From: an uncultured Bacteroidota bacterium
GTDB lineage: Bacteria > Bacteroidota > Bacteroidia > Flavobacteriales > Flavobacteriaceae
DNA length: 41,509 bases
Reading direction: 5' to 3'
NCBI GenBank assembly: GCA_902595825.1
Contig: CACJRP010000013.1
Location: 1 to 41,509, forward strand
A program made the position numbers and the translations under genes. Positions 36,045 through 41,509 of the stretch are shown here, piece by piece (within the stretch, counting starts at the first letter, position 1; every line of letters begins with the position of its first letter). The notes beneath the pieces are model-generated. The model was given only the letters and a program-made list of their open reading frames with translations. It ran no database searches and was not told the DNA's origin.

Positions 36045-37439
36045 ATGGTTTCTAAAATTTGTTGTATTGGAGCTGGTTATGTAGGAGGTCCTACGATGGC
36101 TGTAATTGCAAATGAGTGTCCACACATTAAAGTAGTTGTGGTTGACCAAGACAAAAATAAAATTAAATCTTGGAATAATAAGTCCCTAAATGAACTTCCT
36201 ATTTATGAACCTGGACTCAAAGAACTAATTAAAAATACAAGAAATAAAAATCTTTTTTTTTCTGAAGACATAGATAAAGCGATTAATGATTCAGATATGA
36301 TTTTTATGGCAGTAAATACACCTACTAAAAAAACAGGAAAAGGAAAAGGTTTTGCCGCAGACCTCTCAAGTGTTGAAGCATGCGCTAAAAGGATAGCACT
36401 AAAATCAAAAAGTAATAAAATAGTTATTGAAAAGTCAACATTACCAGTGAGGACAGCAGAAAAAATTAAAGAAGTTTTAAAAAAATTTAATAAAAAGAAT
36501 GATTTTGAAGTTATATCTAACCCAGAGTTTCTAGCAGAGGGAACTGCAATTGAAAATCTTTATAAATCAGATAGAGTGCTTATAGGTGGAGAAAACACCA
36601 CCTCTGGTAAGAAAGCTGTAAATGAATTGGTCGAAATATATAAAAATTGGATACCACAAAGTAAAATTTTAAAAACCAACGTCTGGTCTTCTGAATTAGC
36701 AAAGCTAGCTTCAAACGCTATGTTAGCTCAAAGAATATCATCAATTAATAGTTTTTCTGTAATATGTGAGAGAACAGGTGCTTCGATTCAGGAGATATCA
36801 AGGGCTATTGGAATGGATACGAGAATTGGGCCTAAGTTTTTGGAATCTTCAGTTGGTTTTGGAGGGAGTTGTTTCAAAAAAGATATACTAAACCTTGTAT
36901 ATATAGCTAGGTTCTATAACTTAAATGAAGTTGCGGATTATTGGCATGGTGTTGTTAAAATCAATTCTTATCAAATGCTCCGATTTGCTCAAACCATCAA
37001 TGATAATTTAACAGAAAATACTAATAAAAAAGTTGTATCAATACTTGGATGGGCTTTCAAAAAAAATACCAATGATAGCAGAGAGTCACCTTCTATTTAT
37101 GTTTCAGCCTATTTACTTGAAAGGGAAGTTTCCCTAAAAGTTTACGATCCTATGGTACCCACAAATAGAATTAAAAGTGACTTAAAGAATTATTTTGTTT
37201 CTAAGGGACTAAAAATAAATCAAGTAAATAAATTACTTAATAATTGTTTAGTATGTAACTCACTGAAAGAGGCTATATTCGATTCCTTACACATCGCTAT
37301 ATTAACAAAATGGGACGAGTTTGAAAATTTCAATTGGATTTCTCACATAAATAACTCTAAATGTAAACCTTTCGTCTTTGATGGCGTAAACGTGACTAAA
37401 AATAAATCACATAGTAACCTATATTCCTTGGGTAACTAA
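36045..37439 (+). CDS. ugd: UDP-glucose 6-dehydrogenase, animal-type
   Basis: A 464-residue nucleotide-sugar dehydrogenase that oxidises UDP-glucose to UDP-glucuronate with two NAD+. The N-terminal motif KICCIGAGYVGGPT and the LPIYEPGLKELI segment closely resemble animal UGDH, and the length is similar too. Catalytic Cys276 in GFGGSCFKKD is at the same number as in the human enzyme as I recall it. Other points are NPEFLAEGTAIENL, GWAFKKNTNDSRESP and the C-terminal KWDEF. Such animal-like versions are known in bacteria. It probably supplies a uronic acid for the capsule or O-antigen. It follows the ligase gene after 12 bp. Confidence 0.93.
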   Translation: MVSKICCIGAGYVGGPTMAVIANECPHIKVVVVDQDKNKIKSWNNKSLNELPIYEPGLKELIKNTRNKNLFFSEDIDKAINDSDMIFMAVNTPTKKTGKGKGFAADLSSVEACAKRIALKSKSNKIVIEKSTLPVRTAEKIKEVLKKFNKKNDFEVISNPEFLAEGTAIENLYKSDRVLIGGENTTSGKKAVNELVEIYKNWIPQSKILKTNVWSSELAKLASNAMLAQRISSINSFSVICERTGASIQEISRAIGMDTRIGPKFLESSVGFGGSCFKKDILNLVYIARFYNLNEVADYWHGVVKINSYQMLRFAQTINDNLTENTNKKVVSILGWAFKKNTNDSRESPSIYVSAYLLEREVSLKVYDPMVPTNRIKSDLKNYFVSKGLKINQVNKLLNNCLVCNSLKEAIFDSLHIAILTKWDEFENFNWISHINNSKCKPFVFDGVNVTKNKSHSNLYSLGN

Positions 37440-37478
37440 AAAAAAGCAAAAAAAGTACCTGTTTTCAATTTTTTTATA

Positions 37479-37486
37479 TATATTTG
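37479..37486 (+). promoter_or_regulatory. -7 box of a Bacteroidota-type promoter
   Basis: TATATTTG (TAnnTTTG) lies 24 bp before the TTG start of the regulator gene. The -33 region is poor (no exact TTTG at the usual distance), so this is a moderate match. It fits a new transcript starting at the regulator that heads the glycan genes. Confidence 0.5.
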
Positions 37487-37509
37487 TCCACAGATAATAA
37501 TTAGAAATT

Positions 37510-38019
37510 TTGCTTAATAAGCTTATTACTTCAAAAACACGGTTGCGTCTGTTAATAAAATTTTTTGTAAATCAGGCCAACCGTGGTTATTTAAACGGGC
37601 TTGCAGCCGAATTTAATGAATCTACTAATTCGATCAGAAAAGAGCTTAATCACCTATCAGATGCTGGTTATTTAGAAAAATATAAAGATAATAACAAAAT
37701 AGGGTACAAGGCTAACGTTGGTCATCCAATGTACGAGATTCTAAGAAAAGTAGTTCTCAAGCATTTAGGATTAGAAGATATTATAGAGCATGTACTTAAT
37801 CAAATTGGCGAAGTAAACGAAATACACGTTTTAGGGGATTATGCAAAAGGATTAGATACCGGATTGATTGAAGTTCTTTTAATTGGTAATCAGCTTAACA
37901 CAAAATATTTAAACAATCTAGAGTTAAAAATTGAAAAATTAATTGAACGAAAGGTCCAATTTATAATTAGTAACCGAAAATCATCGGACCAAAGGTCTAT
38001 CTTATTATACAAAAAATAA
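37510..38019 (+). CDS. Winged-helix regulator with degenerate nucleotidyltransferase-like domain
   Basis: A 169-residue protein at the head of the glycan genes. The start is TTG at 37510. Residues about 1-85 are a winged helix (RLRLLIKFFVNQANRGYLNGLAAEF, SIRKELNHLSDAGYLEK) with the wing at NKIGYKAN. Residues about 98-165 resemble the minimal nucleotidyltransferase fold: EIHVLGDYAKGLDTGLIEVLLIG matches the G-S-x-A-x-G..D-x-D pattern, but the second part reads I-E-V where active enzymes have two Asp. So the domain is probably catalytically dead and used for binding or sensing. Proteins of this sort are typical first genes of flavobacterial polysaccharide clusters. pseB follows after 4 bp. Function as a regulator is inferred. 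Confidence 0.8.
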   Translation: MLNKLITSKTRLRLLIKFFVNQANRGYLNGLAAEFNESTNSIRKELNHLSDAGYLEKYKDNNKIGYKANVGHPMYEILRKVVLKHLGLEDIIEHVLNQIGEVNEIHVLGDYAKGLDTGLIEVLLIGNQLNTKYLNNLELKIEKLIERKVQFIISNRKSSDQRSILLYKK

Positions 38020-38023
38020 CTTA

Positions 38024-39022
38024 ATGTTAGAAAATAGTAAAATATTGATTACTGGCGGTACCGGTTCATTTGGAAAATGCTTTGTCGAAATGACACTTAA
38101 AAAATTTAATCCAAAGAATATTTTCATCTATTCCAGAGATGAAATGAAACAGTGGGAAATGTCAGAGAAGTATAAAGACGATGAGAGAGTCAAATTTATT
38201 ATTGGAGATGTCCGCGACAGAGAGCGTCTATCAAGGTGTCTAGATAACATTGACTATGTAGTTCATGCAGCTGCCACCAAAATTGTACCCACGGCTGAAT
38301 ATAACCCCTTTGAATGCGTAAAAACAAATATTATTGGTGCAATGAATGTGATTGATACATGTATTGACAAAAAAGTTAAAAGGGTAGTTGCACTATCTAC
38401 TGATAAAGCGTGCAACCCTGTAAATTTGTATGGAGCAACAAAGTTAGCCTCAGATAAATTGTTCATTGCAGGAAGCGTAAATAGTAACAATGTTAGAACA
38501 AAGTTTGCTGTTGTGAGGTATGGAAATGTTATGGGCTCAAGAGGCTCTGTCATTCCCTTTTTTCTGAAGAAAAAAAATGAGGGTGTGCTGCCAATCACTG
38601 ATTTAAGGATGACAAGATTTATGATAACTTTAAATCAAGGTGTCCAGTTAGTTTGGCATACTTTTAACGACATGTTGGGAGGAGAAATTTATGTAAAGAA
38701 AATACCATCAATCAAGGTATTAAATATTGCAAAGGTCGTTGCTCCCAAGGCAAACCATAAAATAATTGGAATTAGACCGGGAGAAAAACTTCACGAGCAG
38801 ATGATTAGTTATGAAGACGCACCTCACACATATGAATATAAAGATTATTATAAAATACTTCCTGCTCTCAATAACCTTTCAAAAGATCAAAAAAGAATAG
38901 GAGAAGGAAAAAAAGTAGCTAATGATTTTACATATTCTTCTGAAAAAAATACCGATTGGATGGAAGATTTGGTTTTGCAAGAGTGGATTGAAGAAAACCA
39001 AACAAAAATAGAAGGAATTTAA
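38024..39022 (+). CDS. pseB: UDP-GlcNAc 4,6-dehydratase (inverting), PseB
   Basis: A 332-residue SDR-type dehydratase for the first step of pseudaminic acid synthesis: UDP-GlcNAc to UDP-2-acetamido-2,6-dideoxy-beta-L-arabino-4-hexulose. Rossmann motif ILITGGTGSFGKC; catalytic set Asp127, Lys128 and Tyr136 in STDKACNPVNLYGATK, with the spacing of the Helicobacter enzyme FlaA1. Also RYGNVMGSRGSVIPFF, ITDLRMTRFMITL and IGIRPGEKLHE match PseB closely. The gene starts 4 bp after the regulator and ends 2 bp before the fusion gene, so coupled translation is likely. Confidence 0.95.
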   Translation: MLENSKILITGGTGSFGKCFVEMTLKKFNPKNIFIYSRDEMKQWEMSEKYKDDERVKFIIGDVRDRERLSRCLDNIDYVVHAAATKIVPTAEYNPFECVKTNIIGAMNVIDTCIDKKVKRVVALSTDKACNPVNLYGATKLASDKLFIAGSVNSNNVRTKFAVVRYGNVMGSRGSVIPFFLKKKNEGVLPITDLRMTRFMITLNQGVQLVWHTFNDMLGGEIYVKKIPSIKVLNIAKVVAPKANHKIIGIRPGEKLHEQMISYEDAPHTYEYKDYYKILPALNNLSKDQKRIGEGKKVANDFTYSSEKNTDWMEDLVLQEWIEENQTKIEGI

Positions 39023-39024
39023 TT

Positions 39025-41091
39025 ATGGAAACCATTCTTTTTGCTGGGGGATCAAGTTTACTTGCAAGTTCTTGGATTAGAAGTTTAGATCATAACTACA
39101 ATTACATACTATCAACTCACAAGAAGAAAATTAAAAATAAAAAGTTTAGAGTAATATCATTAGATTATTCAACGGTAGACCAAGTATTGTCTCAACTTAA
39201 AAAGCATAATGTAAAAATTCTAATAAACTGTATTGGGCTTACTAATATTGAAGAATGTGAAACAGACCCTGACAAAGCACTTAATTCTAATACTTATATT
39301 CCAAAAGTTCTCTCTAAAGCCTGCGATGAAGGTAATATAAAATTTGTTCATATTTCAACAGATCATCTATATGATGGTAAAAAATCATATTATTCTGAAA
39401 AAACCCCAAAATCTCCACTTAATATTTATGGCGAAACAAAGAGCAAAGCCGAGGATGTGGTGTTACAAAACAACAAAAAATCAATAATCATAAGAACAAA
39501 TTTCTTTGGTTGGGGACCAAGTTATAAAAACTCTTTTTCTGACAAAATACTAAAACACTTAGAAGCTGAAAAAAAAATAGATCTTTTTGGGGATGTTTTT
39601 TATACTCCAATATCTATAGATGAATTAAAAAAGCAAATATTAAAACTTATTGAACTCAATGCTAGTGGAATTTTTAATATTTCATCGAATGAAAGAATTT
39701 CAAAATATGATTTTGGATGCAGAATTGCCCGTATTTTTGGCTATTCAACAGACTTAATTATAAATTCTAGTATTGACAATTGTAAAGGGCTTGTATTGAG
39801 ACCAAAGGATATGAGTTTGAGTAATCATAAGTTAACCACCTACACTGGGAAGGTAATTCCATCAATTGACAAGCAATTAGAGTTACTTAAAAAATTACGC
39901 GATGAAGGTAATGAAAGGCCAGTCATTCCTTACAGTAGACAAAACATCTCTGAAAAAGACATAGAATCGGTAGTTGAAGTTTTAAGATCAGATTTTGTAA
40001 CTCAAGGACCAATAATCGAAAAATTCGAGGATAAAATTGCTGAGTATTGTAATGCTAGATATGCTTATGCTTGTAACAGTGGTACTAGTGCATTACATAT
40101 AGCTTGTTTATCCTTGGGATTAAAAGAAGGTGATATTGTTTGGACTAGTCCAATCTCTTTTGTTGCCTCGTCAAATTGTGCACTTTATTGCAATGCTGAG
40201 GTCGATTTTGTAGATATTGATTCAAAAACATACAATATGTCTTCAGATTCTCTCGAAGAAAAATTGATTGAGGCTAAAAAGAAGGGCAAGTTACCTAAAA
40301 TAGTTATTCCAGTCCATTTATCAGGCCAAAGCTGTGATATGAAAAAAATAAATCAGTTAAGCCTAGAATTCGGATTTAAGATAATAGAAGATGCTTCCCA
40401 TGCTGTTGGTGCAAAATATGAAGGGATGCCTGTTGGAGACTGTAGATATAGCGATATTACTGTTTTTAGTTTTCATCCGGTCAAAATAATCACCACCTGT
40501 GAAGGGGGTATGTGTATGACAAATGATTCAAAAATTGCAGAACTATTGTATCGTTTCAGAAGCCACGGCATAACACGTCAACCATCACAAATGACAAAGA
40601 TTCCTGACGGCCCTTGGTATTACGAACAATTAGAATTGGGACTCAATTACAGAATTAATGATGTACAAGCAGCATTGGGGTTAAGCCAAATGTCAAGATT
40701 AGACAGCTTCATAAAAAAAAGATCGAAAATTGCAAAAAGATATAATGAATTGCTTTCAGACTCAATAGTTAAATTACCTGAAATAAATGAGAAATGTTCA
40801 TCATCATGGCACCTTTACATTATAAGGGTTGAAGAAAATAAATTTACAACCCATAGACAGCTGTTTGAAAAATTTAGAACAGCAGGGATATTGGTGAATA
40901 TTCATTATATCCCAATTTACCGTCAACCCTATTACAAATCGTTAGGATTTAATAAAAATAGATTTCCAGAATCTGAGAAATATTATAAAGAAGCAATAAG
41001 TATTCCAATTTTCCCCGGTTTAAGAGAAAACGAACAAGATAAAGTAGTTTCTCTGATTAAAAAGCCAGTTGGATTTCAAAATATATTTTAA
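39025..41091 (+). CDS. pseC: Fusion of RmlD-like reductase and PseC aminotransferase
   Basis: A 688-residue two-domain enzyme. Residues about 1-288 are an RmlD-like SDR reductase (dTDP-4-dehydrorhamnose reductase type): ILFAGGSSLLA at the N-terminus, STDHLYDGKKSYYSE, and the Tyr135/Lys139 pair in IYGETKSKAE. After a short linker (about 289-299) the PseC aminotransferase starts at the point where the free enzyme begins (VIPYSRQNISEKDIESV). It has DFVTQGP, NSGTSALHIA, the EDASHAVGA segment and the PLP lysine Lys487 in FSFHPVKIITTCEGG. PseC aminates C4 of the PseB product. The reductase may give a second product from the same 4-keto sugar, or act later. I read one open frame with no sign of a frameshift. 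Confidence 0.92.
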   Translation: METILFAGGSSLLASSWIRSLDHNYNYILSTHKKKIKNKKFRVISLDYSTVDQVLSQLKKHNVKILINCIGLTNIEECETDPDKALNSNTYIPKVLSKACDEGNIKFVHISTDHLYDGKKSYYSEKTPKSPLNIYGETKSKAEDVVLQNNKKSIIIRTNFFGWGPSYKNSFSDKILKHLEAEKKIDLFGDVFYTPISIDELKKQILKLIELNASGIFNISSNERISKYDFGCRIARIFGYSTDLIINSSIDNCKGLVLRPKDMSLSNHKLTTYTGKVIPSIDKQLELLKKLRDEGNERPVIPYSRQNISEKDIESVVEVLRSDFVTQGPIIEKFEDKIAEYCNARYAYACNSGTSALHIACLSLGLKEGDIVWTSPISFVASSNCALYCNAEVDFVDIDSKTYNMSSDSLEEKLIEAKKKGKLPKIVIPVHLSGQSCDMKKINQLSLEFGFKIIEDASHAVGAKYEGMPVGDCRYSDITVFSFHPVKIITTCEGGMCMTNDSKIAELLYRFRSHGITRQPSQMTKIPDGPWYYEQLELGLNYRINDVQAALGLSQMSRLDSFIKKRSKIAKRYNELLSDSIVKLPEINEKCSSSWHLYIIRVEENKFTTHRQLFEKFRTAGILVNIHYIPIYRQPYYKSLGFNKNRFPESEKYYKEAISIPIFPGLRENEQDKVVSLIKKPVGFQNIF

Positions 41092-41168
41092 ACCTTTTTT
41101 ATGGATAGACCTCAAAATATGATTTTAAAAAAACCATTTTATAACCGATTACAATAGTTAATAAAAGA

Positions 41169-41509
41169 ATGACTAAAATTTCATTAGGTACAGCCCAATG
41201 GGGATTAAATTATGGAATTGCTAATTCTACAGGGATCCCGAGTTTAAATGATATAAATGATTTGATATGTTATGCTAGACGTAACAAGATATGTATGCTC
41301 GATACAGCAAATACTTACGGTGAAGTGGAATCTAAATTGGGAAAAATAGGGATTGACGATTTTGACACTGTAACAAAAGTTTCTGTATCAAAAGGTCAAA
41401 GTGCTAAAATTGAAAATTTAATAAAAACTTCAAGTCTCAATATGAAACTCAATTCTATATATGGGTGTTTGGTACATAACCCCCAAGAATTACTAAAAGA
41501 TTCAAAAAT
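41169..41509 (+). CDS. Aldo/keto reductase, N-terminal part (cut by window end)
   Basis: The frame opens with ATG at 41169 and runs off the window after 113 codons. SLGTAQWGLNYGIAN and the catalytic-type LDTANTYG (Asp, Tyr) are aldo/keto reductase family landmarks. It lies 77 bp after the reductase-PseC fusion. Aldo/keto reductases recur in pseudaminic/legionaminic acid clusters of Bacteroidota, with an uncertain role. The 41092-41168 gap contains no other convincing gene. Confidence 0.85.
   Translation, partial: MTKISLGTAQWGLNYGIANSTGIPSLNDINDLICYARRNKICMLDTANTYGEVESKLGKIGIDDFDTVTKVSVSKGQSAKIENLIKTSSLNMKLNSIYGCLVHNPQELLKDSK

Noticed and set aside
41101-41157. 18-codon frame between the fusion gene and aldo/keto reductase
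   Set aside because: Too short, with no motif or coupling.

Overview
The window looks like chromosomal DNA of a marine-type, low-GC member of the Flavobacteriia (Bacteroidota). The evidence is a PorP/SprF-family protein of the type IX secretion/gliding group, many signal peptides ending in ...AQ or a lipobox, strongly A+T-rich intergenic DNA, and promoters of the Bacteroidota form (TTTG / about 18-19 nt / TAnnTTTG). Gene packing is tight: several stop and start codons abut or overlap, and two convergent pairs share a TTAA at their ends. I see no phage, insertion sequence, CRISPR array, tRNA or rRNA.

Layout. 1-1.7 kb: a PorP/SprF protein and a convergent secreted protein with an internal duplication. 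1.7-6.2 kb: an ABC ATPase and a giant ABC permease/M1-peptidase fusion. 6.2-8.3 kb: a DUF1643 protein and an N-acyl-D-amino-acid deacylase-like lipoprotein that lacks the family's HxH. 8.4-12.6 kb: katG, a DUF2490-type outer-membrane protein whose only plausible start codon is ATA, a divergent SDR and a cupin. 12.7-14.1 kb: a nitronate monooxygenase-like flavoprotein and an HxlR regulator. 14.2-15.8 kb: an attenuator-like leader, a DUF1295 membrane protein and a SOUL haem-binding protein. 15.8-21.7 kb: a large Asp-box/VPS10-like secreted protein and two exported metallopeptidases (M20 and M24). 22-27.6 kb: GH65 phosphorylase with beta-phosphoglucomutase, a YkuK RNase-H-like protein, an AGCS symporter and a secreted protein. 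27.6-31.1 kb: an SSS symporter, a CNT nucleoside transporter and two tiny membrane proteins. 31.2-33.7 kb: a candidate structured small RNA and an Ala/Thr-rich surface lipoprotein with its own promoter and terminator. 33.7-41.5 kb: a surface-glycan locus (O-antigen ligase/polymerase with TPR tail, UDP-glucose dehydrogenase, an unusual regulator, PseB, a reductase-PseC fusion and a truncated aldo/keto reductase).

How the genes work together. Much of the first 30 kb serves peptide, amino-acid, nucleoside and disaccharide scavenging: exported M1, M20, M24 and D-aminoacylase-like hydrolases beside Na+-coupled symporters, with GH65 and beta-PGM forming a phosphorolytic disaccharide route. The right end starts a pseudaminic-acid-type glycan cluster that continues beyond the window. 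The items I consider most worth a second look are the reductase-PseC fusion, the ATA-start DUF2490 gene, the structured RNA at 31219-31295, the regulator with a degenerate nucleotidyltransferase-like domain, and the Ala/Thr-rich lipoprotein.
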